Under the pieces are notes generated by a model. The model was not told the DNA's origin and ran no database searches. It saw only the letters and a list, made by a program, of their open reading frames with translations. Below, piece after piece: positions 40,767 through 51,960 of a DNA stretch of 64,000 nucleotides. The DNA is from Prosopocoilus inquinatus (taxonomy: Eukaryota; Arthropoda; Insecta; Coleoptera; Lucanidae): NCBI GenBank assembly GCA_036172665.1, contig CM069877.1:24887001-24951000 (forward strand). Direction: 5' to 3'. The translations under genes and the position numbers were made by a program. Every line of letters starts with the position of its first letter. The stretch's first letter is position 1.

Positions 40767-42270
40767 CTTTCTTATTTTAAGTAAAAATACCCCATATATT
40801 ATTAAATGTTTGAATTCCTCATTCAATTTTACGGCTTTGACATTTACATATTTCATAGCTAAAATAAACTGTTTTGACAATATTCAATTTTTTCTAAAAA
40901 TCTTGGCTATCGCAGTGGTCATAATAAACTGGAATATTTCCAAATCTAAAAAAGATAGAGAATTGTACTTTTCTTGCTTGAACGCAGAGATGAAGTTACA
41001 CTTTTCTGATAAAAAATAAAAATTACACTTTACAAGGAGCTTACAGGGGATCCACAGAAGTTGACATTTTTCAACTATGAATAACTTGATTTTTTTTAAT
41101 GATCATTTACTTTTTTCTAAGGCATTTGATCCAAAATGCTTTCTATTTTGTATAAACCTTATAAGGGTTATCTCTAATGGTTTTCAAGATATTTGCCCAC
41201 AAATTGATTTCTTGTTAAATACTGACACTATAAATACGCAATTTCTTATTATAAACAAAATGCCTAGCTTGATCTTTTATAGTTTTTATTCAAACCGCTA
41301 TTTATTTACTAATAAGAACTGTTGTAATACTGGTGGAAATGTTTGAAGATCGTTTATAGGGTGCGGTGATCATTGAGTTTGGCTTCCTAGATCACCCGAT
41401 TTGACTTCAATAGATTTGTATTTACGGAGTAAAATAGAAAGATAAAGTACATAATATTCCAGTAAATACTGGAGAATCTGGAACGAAGGGACAGAAATGC
41501 ATTTCAACAATTGGATGGACAAGAAATTCAAAAATCAAATCTTTATAACGTCAGTACTTAATAAAAAATAAATTATGTATAAATATCTTGAAAACCATTA
41601 AAGATAGTGATAAAATTGTTTATACAAAAACGAAAGAAAATGTTTTGCATCTGATGGCATAGAAAAAAGTTAGTAGTTGCATTTAAAAAAAAAATGGGTT
41701 AGTTATTGTTAAAAACTGTATTTTTAGAAAAAATTGAATATTGTCAAAACAGTTTATTTTAGCTATGAAATATGTAAATGTAAAAGCCGTAAAATTGAAT
41801 GAGGAATTCAAACATTTAATAATATATGGGGTATTTTTATTTAAAATAAGAAAGTCAGTATATAGCCCTGTATTTCACGATCTTTGTGGAGATATTGTCT
41901 CCACCGACACTGTCTTTATTTTTCAAACTATTGACAACCTTAGCGACTTCGTCAGCGTCAGAAAGTATGAACATGAATGTCTTTTGGTTGAAAATGCCTA
42001 CTGTCGGAACCGCGCGAAAGTTTGGGCCAAAGTAGTGTTGTTGCGTTTTTTCCACCACACTTGAGAAATGATTCGCAAATAACTCCGCCACCTCTTGGGG
42101 TTCCGATATTAATGAATTATTACATCGTAGTACAATATTGTTCCTAGGCTTGTCGCGACCTAGCCGATTATTAATTATTCGTCAGCATATTTTTTGTTTG
42201 TGTGCCGAACTGATGATGTCACTGTAACATTGTTTTTTGGTATCTTCTATTAGGTTTTTATAGTTTTTTT
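40350..42270. repeat. Large inverted duplication containing LINE sequence
   Basis: 40350-40910 and 41720-42270 are near-identical reverse complements. Both start at AAAAACTATAAAAACC, carry a 78-codon LINE segment (differing by two residues) and extend into non-LINE AT-rich sequence. Pairing continues more weakly inward (41080-41215 with 41570-41680), with an unpaired middle around 41,220-41,560. Confidence 0.8.
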
Positions 42271-42400
42271 TTGGCGATATTCATTATGTAGCTGCATATC
42301 CCCAGTATTAACTGCTAGCCAGTATAAGTCTTTAAGTTGCCTACCATTAGTAATTACTCTTTCATTAACTCATTTGTGGTCACGTGATGTGACTGTTTCA
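41855..42400 (-). pseudogene. LINE linker fragment, original orientation
   Basis: Minus-strand codons LKDLYWLAVNTGDM, YKNLIEDTKKQCYSDIIS, NNRLGRDKPRNNIVLRCNN and MAELFANHFSSVVEKTQQ, preceding the RT blocks found at 40011-40240. Together they are one LINE, split by inserted DNA at a TA-rich site (GGGCTATA / TATTGACACC). Confidence 0.78.
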
Positions 42401-43164
42401 CTTGCCGCCATCACACACACACACACAAAAAAAATATTTTGTTTTTTTTTCTTTTCGTCAACGAATTTCTTTATCGTTTCTTTTATTCCAATTTGTTTCA
42501 ATGTCCTGAAATGATTCCTACACATACGAGGATCATTCTTGAAACAACCTGTATAGTGCGGATAAAAAGCCTATAAATGTTTTTTAGCACACCTATTTTT
42601 CTGCAAAAACGCCCAGAGGTGTGTATTATGGTATAAATTTACCGAGTTTTAAAGTGGTTCTTTTATTTGTATATGGTGGGTCAAATTTGATAGTTCTAAA
42701 GGGAAACATTTAATTTTAGAAGAGTTAGACAAAAATTAACCTTTGTGTGGAGTTCTATTTTTATTACTTTATTACAAGATTAACGGTTCGATCTTCAACC
42801 GTTTAGGCACTACGGAATGTTTTGCAAAATTCTGCGATTGCTAAACACCTCTATAACTTTTTTTCAGTGAAACTTTTCGATTTCTATAAAAACTTCCTTA
42901 ACATAGAATTAAATAACACTTCCGACTCTTCGATACTTTTCTAAAACGCATATTTTTTTGAGATATGAGTTCTGCATTTCTGATTTTTATATTTTTGAAA
43001 ACAGTATAAGATTACCTTAACAAAAATATAAAACTCTCATAGGGAGTGACAAGAAACACACTTACAAAGTGCTAATTTGCAACTAACGCCAGATGCATAT
43101 ATATATTATAATTTATGATATTTGGGTCATCTTCGTAATATATTTAAATGTTTTATTTACCTAC
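42401..43164. other. Unannotated DNA
   Basis: An (AC)n run at about 42411-42427. No further exon of the minus-strand gene could be placed here with confidence. Confidence 0.4.
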
Positions 43165-43312
43165 CGTTATTAGAACATAATCTAACATCATCGATTTTCC
43201 AAAACATATCATCAGTCGTGCTTATGGTTTCCACATACAGTTGTACATTATCTTGTTCATTGTCGTTTATTGTAAATTTAAAGTTTTTCCATTGAGATAA
43301 TGTAGAATTTAC
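43165..43312 (-). CDS. Host gene, exon 6 (last one found)
   Basis: 148 nt encoding VNSTLSQWKNFKFTIND ... MFWKIDDVRLCSNN. The acceptor AAAG precedes it, the donor GTAGGT follows, and it starts in phase 0 and ends in phase 1. The closing WKIDDVRLC resembles the end of MAM-type extracellular domains, where IDDV is common. Because it ends with a donor, at least one more exon must exist toward lower coordinates or beyond the transposons at 33-42 kb. Function not recognised. Confidence 0.75.
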
Positions 43313-43824
43313 CTTTAAAAAATGAAAGTTATTTTAATTGCATATATCAATAATTTTCAGTTAGGTATTTCCTTTATATTCAAAGTATCATTCATATTGT
43401 CTGAATTCTTTTTACTTCTGTCGTAGTTTCTCGTTTAAATTGCATTATAAAATCCGACTTAATAATCACTCGGTACAAGCTTCAATAATGTGATATTCTA
43501 TGACAATATTTTACGTTATTTTGCAAAAGTGCTTTATTTCTTTCTTTATTATTGCTGAAAAAGCAATAACTGTATTTCCATTGCACCGATGTGGATTAAA
43601 GTTAATCTTGAATAGCTTAAGCTAGGATTCAGGCTCATACACCAAGAACAATAAAAAAATCCTAAAAGCAGTTTTATAAATAGTTGAACAAGAATAAAAT
43701 AAATAAATAGCTTTGCAGGAAGTATATTCTGCATAATATGCTTTGAATTTCTAATTGCATGTATGTATACTTAAGACAATTAATAATTAAAAATTAATAA
43801 TCTCATTATGTTTGTAATACTTAC

Positions 43825-44009
43825 CGATTGTTCATTCGTACCATTGACATGTGCTACTACTTGCTTGGTACCGTTCGTCAGTATGAAAAAATTCATAGAA
43901 CAGTTTTGACACATGGACACATACAAAGACACACAAATAACGGAACTCTCGGCAAATATTGATGGCCCAAATTTAATCACAGTTGAAACATTCAGGTACA
44001 AAAAGTTAT
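43825..44009 (-). CDS. Host gene, exon 5
   Basis: 185 nt: NFLYLNVSTVIKFGPSIFAE ... CSMNFFILTNGTKQVVAHVNG. Acceptor AACCAG, donor GTAAGT; phase 1 in, phase 0 out. Several Cys residues (VICVSLYVSMCQNCSM) and N-glycosylation sequons (NVS, NGT) fit an extracellular protein. A 512-bp intron separates it from exon 6. Confidence 0.78.
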
Positions 44010-44082
44010 CTGGTTAAAACAACAAATAATTAATATAGATAATAAAACTTGTATGTACAATGAATAAGATACCATAACTTAC

Positions 44083-44275
44083 TCTTGTGAATCTTCCACA
44101 ATGAAGGAGTGGTGCTGGCAATAAATAAAAACAATGGTTTTAGAGCTGTATTATTTTTTACAGCAAAATACGTCCATCTTTCATTTTTAATTACATCCGT
44201 TAATTCTAAGTACTCTTTGTTGTAAGATAATTTCAAATGTTTCCATTCGTGTTCGGAAAAAATGTCTGAATCTTC
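44083..44275 (-). CDS. Host gene, exon 4
   Basis: 193 nt: EDSDIFSEHEWKHLKLSYN ... KNERWTYFAVKNNTALKPLF ... TPSLWKIHK. Acceptor TTTGTAG, donor GTAAGT; phase 0 in, phase 1 out. Beta-rich, Trp/Tyr-rich composition. The intron to exon 5 is 73 bp. Confidence 0.8.
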
Positions 44276-44345
44276 CTACAAACAAAACGTCAATTTTAAA
44301 CATAGACAAGCTCCTTTTAAAATGTGTGCAATGTCAATAATTTAC

Positions 44346-44584
44346 TTTAAAAAATGTTGGTTCCATTCTATTGTCATTCCTCTCCAGTGACACCGTTCTC
44401 TTATCCGGTAACCCAATTTTCAACAAGAAACATGGGTATTTATCTGGTATCCAGCCCTCACACAGCGAAATCGTCACTCCGCTATTGGTTCTTATCGAAA
44501 TACCCAAGTTAAACGTACTGGGAATGGTGACTTTTTGATCAATCGCTTCATTCGTGTTATTCCAGAAATGCATCAACTTAAAAT
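44346..44584 (-). CDS. Host gene, exon 3
   Basis: 239 nt: FKLMHFWNNTNEAIDQKV ... TNSGVTISLCEGWIPDKYPC ... KRTVSLERNDNRMEPTFFK. Acceptor GATCAG, donor GTAAAT; phase 1 in, phase 0 out. Contains Cys pairs and an NNT sequon. A 70-bp intron leads to exon 4. Confidence 0.8.
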
Positions 44585-44641
44585 CTGATCATGAAAATTG
44601 AAGTAAAAATGTATTTATCTGGAAATTTGTGATCCGTTTAC

Positions 44642-44779
44642 CTTCCCATCTGGTATCAGTAATTATTTCCAGGCTCTGAGAAGTATACCAATTTGTAAGG
44701 CTCCAAACGCTGATACAGGTTTTGTCGGGTTCAAAATTGCAGTTGAACTCACTGTTGAGGCATGGTATGTAATATAAAC
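44642..44779 (-). CDS. Host gene, exon 2
   Basis: 138 nt: LYYIPCLNSEFNCNFEPDK ... ISVWSLTNWYTSQSLEIITD. Acceptor ACCTAG, donor GTAAAC; phase 1 both in and out. FNCNFE recalls the start of MAM-like domains. Its incoming phase matches exon 1 at 56175-56385, about 11.4 kb away, so exon 1 to exon 2 can be spliced directly. A 57-bp intron leads to exon 3. Confidence 0.78.
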
Positions 44780-46128
44780 CTAGGTAAAAATGCTTAAGTT
44801 TACATTTTTGATTAAAAAACACTCGAATAAAATGCAAGTGTCTCGAAGTTGCGAAGAAGAAGTTCCGAATTATGATTTTACGAGTATAGAACTTTGTACA
44901 TCTATACAATCACCCCTTATAACTTAGGATTATTAAATGCATTAAGTGTTGTATTGTTGGACAACCAGTCAAAAGGGCTATCCACACTTTTTTTTCTTTA
45001 TGACGATCTGACAAAAAATTAATAAATGGCTGCGATAAGACAGTGAAATGGAGAATATTGAACATACAGGCTGTTTTAAATTCGACCCTCACCACTAGAA
45101 TCTCGCTTGTTTTCACTGGTCAGTTTATTGTAATGATCCCTGTAATAACTTTAGAAAAAAAATAAAAAGGAAAATTCAACACCTTGTTGCAATAAAGGCG
45201 TAAGTCCAATTCTGTTTAAATTGGGATATCGCCCGTTTTTAAACTATAATTGTTTGACGCAACAACGGAAGTATGTATGTATATGTGATGTCAAAATATT
45301 GACTGCTAAGGCAGTATTTCACTTATCTTCGATTGTAAATTATTAAAATGTTTTTATTAGCATATCTAAAATTAGCATTTTGGACTTATCCCTTTGTTGC
45401 ACCAAAGTCTTCAATTATATATTTCGTTTTTTTTATATTTCAAAAACTATAAACCATAGAAGATTTTTCAAAACTGACTGTTCAGCACCAAAATACGCAG
45501 TTTTGCCCCATTTTAACAGACTTCGAATCTCTTACCATTTTCAAGATTCCAAAAGTTAGCATCGAATGTGTAACAGCCGTATAGTATGGTTTTATAAACT
45601 CAAAATAATTTGAAATTATATTATTGAAATATATTATTTTATTACAAACGATAAATCGCGTAGTATTAAGGCCGACGCGGACTTTATATGTTACCCGGTC
45701 CGCAACGCACCGGTCCACGCCGGCCGTCAAAAATTAGAAGTAAGGCCTAGTACATACTTGGATACAAAATCGCGCAACATTGTTTCAAAGTCATGTTTCG
45801 CGATTGTTTCGAAACAGTTGCTAAACAAAATGTGGTGTATCTCGAGTGTTCAGAGACAAAAATCACAGAATTTTTGTTTCCCATTTCAAATGGAAAACTT
45901 GAAACACTGTTGCGCAACATTTGGACGCGGGAGAAAAAAGTCGAAGGTCACAAATTCGATAAATGTTGCTCACTATCAATCACCTTCGTATTTTATCGGC
46001 TGTACTGTGTTTTTTTTTTTAATTAGGTTGACTCAAAAAAAAAATAGATTTACATGGTACAGCTTGCTTGTAGCCTTGAAGGAGGTCTTTTTAGTAGAGT
46101 ATAAAAATCGAATAATAAAAATAGATAT
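44780..46128. other. Intron 1 of host gene, 3' part
   Basis: No exon found. A GC-richer patch lies at 45665-45730. GCGCAACATTGTTTCA (45772-45787) and GTTGCGCAACATTTGG (45909-45924) may be degenerate inverted ends of a small element. Confidence 0.4.
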
Positions 46129-46396
46129 ACAGGATATTATCGAATAAGATGACAATAATTATACCACGTATAGACCACATTAAAGTATTACAATTTAACC
46201 TAATTTATCTACATACAAAACTCTTTCGTTCCTGAGGTATATCTGTAACGGCTTGAGGTAGATCGTTGAAATTTGACATGCAGTTTAAGTGAAATACAGG
46301 GATGGATATTTCAGAAACAAAAATTGAAATTTCGAAAAATTTTAACGCCATCTATACGTGGTGTAATTATTCCGATCATATTCGATAACACCCTGT
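46129..46396. mobile_element. MITE with about 45-bp inverted ends
   Basis: ACAGGATATTATCGAATAAG (left) and, inverted, ACAGGGTGTTATCGAATATG (right), continuing to a shared ACCACGTATAGA. 268 bp, no coding sequence. Lies within intron 1. Confidence 0.65.
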
Positions 46397-46768
46397 GGAA
46401 GATTTAATCAAAAAATATAAAATTGTAATTTTTGTAGTTGAAAAAGATTTATGGACTTTAAAATCCAACTTTGTCGTAAAAATAAATAGTTAAATGTTTT
46501 GCTTTTCTTTTCTTTTTAATTTTTTACTGAGCATGAGAACCATATCAAGCAGCGATGCTACAGGCAGCAAATTCCAATATCGCTGGCCATGGCAGTGCAC
46601 ATACCAAAGATTGAGGTTTAAATGACCGCAGCTTGTCATTCTAGACCACGAAGTTTAAGTTAAAATGACGTAAGCTCTTTTGATTCGATTCTTTAGAAAT
46701 CTAGAAAAACTATTTTTGACACATTTGGTTTTTGATGAAATTTGATATAACTGTTTATCTAATGCAAT

Positions 46769-46904
46769 AATGAATAGTTCAAATAGTGACATCCTACGAT
46801 TGCTTTTTGACTTGACATTGCATTAAGATTGGCGAATTGAAGCCAGTTTGTTACATAATAAGTCATCCCATGCAAGCCGACCATGCTTGCTGTCAAGGCA
46901 TAAT
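46769..46904. mobile_element. Foldback MITE family F1, partial copy 3
   Basis: GCTTTTTGACTTGACATTGC and AGTTTGTTACATAATAAGTC match copy 1 at 5592-5795; the second arm is largely missing. Confidence 0.55.
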
Positions 46905-47050
46905 GAAAATTTTGAAAAAAATTGTTACAATTCGTTTTTGATTTGATTTGATCCTCTATACAGCTGTTTCAGCCTTATTTCAGCCTTCATTAGCTGAAGC
47001 GTAGCTCGAGAGTTCCACCGCAAACCAAAACGACTAGCTTGATAAACTCG
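46905..47050. repeat. Dispersed repeat, inverted relative to 6240-6400
   Basis: ATACAGCTGTTTCAGCC and flanks are the reverse complement of the repeat beside F1 copy 2. Confidence 0.5.
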
Positions 47051-47466
47051 ACAGAATTCACATGCATATGTCATCCAAGAACTTCATGTGCGAGATTTCT
47101 CGAACCGTGTACATCGGTTTTTTAATGGAAGGACAATAGTGATTATTGCTTCATTAATTATTAGCATACCGAAACGCTCTGGCATGAATCGGTTTATTAG
47201 TATCTGACAAGCAAGCAACCTTTACGAACCGTTTCTAAAATACTGTCACGATTAGATTTTCTGTAAAATTTAAAGTCTAGATAAAACAATTAACATATTT
47301 AAAACGTTATGCGTAATCGATGGAACAGTGTTCTAATTTCTAAACTTTCAGCAGAAAAGCATCGCGTAGATTGGTGTAATTGAAGCAAGTGCTTGCTGAG
47401 CGTGTCGCAAACTCGAGCAATAAGCCAACAAGCAAGTCAGTGCGTTTGTTTCGGTAAACAAACCCG

Positions 47467-47500
47467 TATAAAAACGCCGGGCAGAATTTGAAGAAGCAGT
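47467..47500 (+). promoter_or_regulatory. Candidate core promoter
   Basis: TATAAAAA at 47467-47474 and CAGT at 47497-47500, 30 bp apart, as in insect TATA/initiator promoters. No recognisable transcript follows; the 67-codon frame at 47712-47915 is unsupported. Confidence 0.25.
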
Positions 47501-47683
47501 CGACTAACCACTAAGACCTAGTGCCGATTCACACCAAGGGACGTTGATATCGTACGAAGTAAATTTAATCAATAATTTAAGAATGTGCATTGCTCTGACT
47601 GCTGGTTTTCACGAATAGGAAGTATTGTTTCCTAAGAAGCATATTTCGATGAAATTATTGGTCCGCAAGATTAATCGAAAAGC

Positions 47684-47720
47684 TATATAAAGCGCAGAAG
47701 TCGAGCAAGACTTGAACGTC
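47684..47720 (+). promoter_or_regulatory. Second candidate TATA box
   Basis: TATATAAAG at 47684-47692 about 217 bp after the first. Spacing and base composition of the two regions are similar. Function unproven. Confidence 0.2.
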
Positions 47721-47992
47721 ATCGTAAAGTGGGATCTCCTGGTGCGAGCAAGTATGTGCGGTGTGGTGAAAAAATGCGCGTACACAGCCAGCGGTCGTGT
47801 ATTCGAACTGAACCGTGCGCTCGAGGTATACTATGCCCCTCCCATTTCAGTAAACGTACTCGTAACGCTCTCTGGATTGTGTTCAAAAACTGAATTGAAT
47901 ATTATTGATCTGTGATCGTTATTTTAGCGGTGGCAGCGTTTTGAAATTTCATAATTTTATTCCTGGAATTTTATTGCTAACTTCTCATCGGT

Positions 47993-48400
47993 GATTTGAA
48001 GTAATTAGAAATTAATTAAAAGTGACGCTCGGAGCAATATAACAGTACCAACTTCAAACGTTGATAACTTTCCATCCAGCATTTGCATAAACATTCTGTT
48101 TGCAGAATATGAAAGTGCATATCGAGAACTTCCGTCTAAAGCACTCTCTAAGTTTTAGCCGGTCGATTTGAAGTAATTAGAAATTAATTAAAAGTGACGT
48201 TCGGTGCAATAAAACAGTACCAATTTCAAACGTTCATAACTTTCCATCAAGCACTTGCTTCGTTTGCAGAATATGAAAGCACAGATCGAGATCTATCGTT
48301 TAAACAACCCTCTGAGTTTTAGACGGTGGTTTGAAGTAATTACAAGTTAATAAATTGTGACGTTTGCAACAATAAAACAAAACTTTACATTGCGCTTTGT
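47993..48400. repeat. Tandem repeat, period 163-172 bp
   Basis: GATTTGAAGTAATTAGAAAT starts at 47993 and 48165, and a diverged GGTTTGAAGTAATTACAAGT at 48328. Each unit also holds AATNNAACAGTACCAA and TTTGCAGAATATGAAAG. About two and a third copies. Confidence 0.8.
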
Positions 48401-48432
48401 GAATTATGGCCATTGAACTTTGTATTGAGTAT

Positions 48433-48917
48433 ACAGGGTGTTCAAAGTTTTTGTTATACGCACACAATAACTTTGTTATTATGGAAGGTACGAAGTTGTT
48501 CAAATTGGCAAAAACATACTGCTTTTATTCAAGATTAGTAATTAAGCATTTTCCATGCGTAAGCTGACCGGATCAGTCAAATTACGGTAGAATTCTCGAT
48601 ATGTTCTTCTTCTGATGAGGCCTCAATTAGGACCGAAATTGTAGCAGATTTTTAATGATTTTTTTAATGATGAGTACAAATATCGCAAATTCGTCCTGAG
48701 GTTAAATAATAAAGAGTACTTTATATTTAGAATTTACTATTCTTTCGTTTCACAACAAAAAATACGGAATATTTCATTAAAGAAAAATTTACGTATGAAG
48801 ATATTATGAGAACGCGATGCGTAATTGTTTTTTTGGTATCGCCTCTGTAATTGTGGGTTCATTATTGCCGATGATTTGAACGATTTCGTACCTTAATAAT
48901 AATGAAGTTATTATATG
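48433..48917. mobile_element. MITE with ACAGGGTGTTCAAAG end
   Basis: TA-CAGGGTGTTCAAAG at the left. ATAACTTTGTTATTATGGAA and GGTACGAAGTTGTTCAAAT recur inverted at 48871-48915. The right terminus abuts the next element. Confidence 0.55.
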
Positions 48918-49975
48918 TATACAGTGTTTCCCAAAAGTAACGGATAAATTCTATAAAATGGTTAAGAAAAATGCTTCACAAGAATTCCCAGACAGGTCGA
49001 TTTTTATTTTTAAATCATCATTTGAGGGTATAATTTTCAATCCCCCATCCCTCAACCCCAAGTTATAACAACCCCAACTTTAAAAATTCAAATAGCAAGG
49101 TACCCCTTGTGATACCTCGTTAAATAGCATTTTTAATGCTAAATACAACAGATAAAACTTTTTCAAAATCGAATCATAAATAACTGAGTTATTCAGAAAA
49201 ATATATTGAAATAAAACGGTGAATTTTTGAGCGGGCATTGTTACGGCTTACGACTCTAGCAATACGTGATAAAAACAATTACAAGTTGTTATATATCAAA
49301 TAGAATTTATTGACATTACATGGTGCAGTGTTTGTTACTTGTTTTAACGATGAGTTACCAAAAGTGAAGCAGTTATTTATTGTATTCAGCATAAAACATA
49401 CTGTTGAATGAGGTATCAAAAGGGGCGCTTTGCCATTTGCTATTCAAAATCAAGTAGCCGAATGTTTACCTATTTTTTGCTTTGTAAATGGGTATTTTGA
49501 GAATTTTGTCATGTTTCCAAACATACAGGTTAGGAACTGATATTGAGATGATTACCAGTTTACCTGGGATGAGTCAGACAGTATGATTTGTTCAATAAAT
49601 ATTACGCCATTCCATATATTTAACGGCCCACAAATGTAATTTAATCGAAATAGAATTGTCGATTGCTTATATTCTGCTATTAATATAATTGTTTTAACAC
49701 TTAGCAAGACTCTCCAAAGTTGAATTTGTAATTTTCGACGTGTTGGTGACAAGAGTGTTGGAAAATTTGTTAAAACTTGCGGTTTATATTGGATTTTCTC
49801 TTAATTCAGAAGGGCATTACTCGAATCGTGAATCGATATTTTTAGACAGCTATCTCCAACCATCTTTTCTATTTGCAAATTTTTCTTCTTCCCACATATT
49901 ATTTGTGCATCATAGTATTTTTATTTAAGCTATAATCATTCGCGACTACTGAGAATCACTGGGAAACACTGTATA
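48918..49975. mobile_element. Non-autonomous Tc1-type element, 1058 bp
   Basis: TATACAGTGTTTCCC (48918-48932) and its complement GGGAAACACTGTATA (49961-49975) end the element, consistent with TA targeting. An internal segment 49,433-49,570 recurs inverted at about 51,390-51,525. No transposase frame. Confidence 0.65.
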
Positions 49976-49999
49976 ATAGAAACTTTGATCATCCTATAC

Positions 50000-50887
50000 A
50001 GACTGTTCAAAAATAACTCGGTACTATTACAAACTTTTTTATTATTAAAGTTACAGATACGATTAAATTAGCAAACTACTACTAGTTTAGTTATCTTTCG
50101 TCCTGATTGCAACGATGCATCCAAAAAAACAATTGAACAATTTTAATTCAGAATTTTATTCTCTATCGATTGGTCAAATAATATGCAGCGTGTTCCATTT
50201 AAAAAAGTGTTCTTTTCCCTTTATTTAATGAACGCAATTCATTAAATAAAGGGAAAAGAACACTTTTTTAAATGGAACACGCTGCATATTATTTGACCAA
50301 TCGATAGAGAATAAAATTCTGAATTAAAATTGTTCTTTATCATTTTATCGGAAATTAATAAATAAAGAAGTGTTTCTGAGTGAGTTTTGTAAAATTCTTT
50401 TAATAAAAGGAATTTTCTTAAGATGCATGTTCTGGGCCAGAAAATGCATCTTATAAAAATTCTTGTTATTAAAAGATTTTTACAAAACTCAGACAAAAAC
50501 ACCTTTTATAATAAACAAATCAACCAAAATTAATGTTTTCACATACATACACTGTGTTCAAATGTTCTGTTCTTGAAACACAGCTTGTTCTTGAATTTGT
50601 AAAAAACCATAATATCTTCTGTATTTATTAATTTCCGATAAAATGATAAAGAACAATTTTGATTCAGAATTTTAATCTCTATCGATTGGTCAAATAATAT
50701 ACAGCGTGTTCCATTTAAAAGAAAGTATTCCGTTCTCTTTACTTCGTAAACGCGTTGTTCATTTTTTTGTTTGTATGCATCGTTGCAAACAGCACAAAAA
50801 ATACTACTAGTTTGCTAATTTAACCGGATCTGTAACTTTAATAATAAAAAAGTTAGCAATAGCGTACAGTTATTTTTGAACAGTCTA
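50000..50887. mobile_element. Foldback element, 888 bp, with nested palindromes
   Basis: CAGACTGTTCAAAAATAACT at the left and its near-complement at the right, TA on both sides. About 100 bp at each end pair (TTTTTTATTATTAAAGTTAC). Inside lie the perfect hairpin 50135-50335 and a further copy of the same unit at 50,620-50,750. The centre near 50,435 also folds (AAGATGCAT ... ATGCATCTT). Confidence 0.72.
50135..50335. repeat. Perfect 98-bp-arm hairpin
   Basis: 50135-50232 is the exact reverse complement of 50238-50335 with a 5-base loop (CGCAA). A diverged third copy of the arm at 50,640-50,750 suggests recent local inverted duplication inside the foldback element. Confidence 0.88.
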
Positions 50888-50891
50888 TATA

Positions 50892-51776
50892 CAGTGACCG
50901 CTAAAAAGTTCGCACCATATGGGAAATTTTTTTATTTTTGATTTGTTGTGTGGCTAAAAATAGCACTTGTTTAGGGTACGAAAATTAAAAAAAAAAAAAA
51001 AAATTCTTCTGAAAAAAAGATTTCCGATTTTCTCAATTTTGGTCGAGATGTGAAGCAGTTAATGGATATTTGTCAGTTAACTCTTCCGAGTGGTTAGCTT
51101 ATTCATTTGTGTAAAAGATATTCAATAGAATAAAATTTGCTCTTGTGTTCTTACCTGTTGCACGCACAAGAAAATTTGAAACGATTTTTCACGTTTCTGT
51201 GCCAGGCCTTTTTTACTAAGATATCGTGTTACTGTTTTTGATTTCTTCATAATACATTGCTCATAACCCCAATTTAGAATAAATAGATCGAAAATTACAA
51301 GAATTACTTTTACTTTTTGGTTTGGACCCGTTTAAATCCGTACTTATAAAATCAATACTTTTCGTAGTAGCCATAAAATATTTACTGTTTGTACAAATCT
51401 CGATCATTTCAATATCAGTTCCTAACCTACTGTACGTTTGGAAATATGACAAAATTGTCAAAATACCCATTACAAACCAAAAAAATAGGTAAAAATTCGG
51501 CTACTTGATTTTGAAGGTGTACGCTATTTTATTTTTTACAATATAAGTATTATTCTAGTGATCAGTAATAATTAATGAATTGATTACAATCAATCTAATG
51601 CAGTTTCAATTTGGTTCAAATCAAAGCTACAGTGTAGTCATTACGTCATCAGCTCAGCCACGCATTGTCTACAATTGATATGATATCAAAGTAAAGTTTA
51701 AAGTTAATCTGTCCGTGAAATACAAACCTTAAACAATTAACTTCTGGTTACATAGTATTACGTTGCAAAATTAAAA
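50892..51776. other. Intron 1 DNA with a one-ended Tc1-like terminus
   Basis: TA-CAGTGACCGCTAAAAAGTTC at 50890 is similar to the terminus of the element at 33464, but no partner end was found. A long A run lies at 50,987-51,003. Nothing coding. Confidence 0.4.
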
Positions 51777-51960
51777 CACATATATCAAAAGTGTCTTTTT
51801 GAGCTAAAAACAAAAAAAAAATGAATTTAAAACATTAACAAAAAAACATGTTTAAAACTTAAAAATAAAGCACTTATATCAAAAGTGTTCTTTTTTAGCT
51901 TAAAATTACAAAAAATGAATTTAAAACATTATCCAAAAAAAACATGTTTAAAACATTTTG
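51777..51960. repeat. Tandem duplication, period 94 bp
   Basis: CACATATATCAAAAGTGT at 51777 and CACTTATATCAAAAGTGT at 51871, each followed by ATGAATTTAAAACATTA and ACATGTTTAAAAC. Further TTTAAAAC motifs continue to 52,030. Confidence 0.75.

Noticed and set aside
42660..42780. Possible exon 7 of the host gene after a CCCTTTAG acceptor
   Set aside because: The frame stops within 16 codons and the sequence looks like dispersed repeat.
44910..45116. Minus-strand frame just upstream of exon 2 considered as an extra exon
   Set aside because: No suitable splice sites in phase, and it starts in repeat-like sequence; exon 1 to exon 2 already agree in phase.
47712..47915. 67-codon frame after the candidate TATA boxes
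   Set aside because: No domain, no conserved neighbour and no splice context; kept only as a promoter question.
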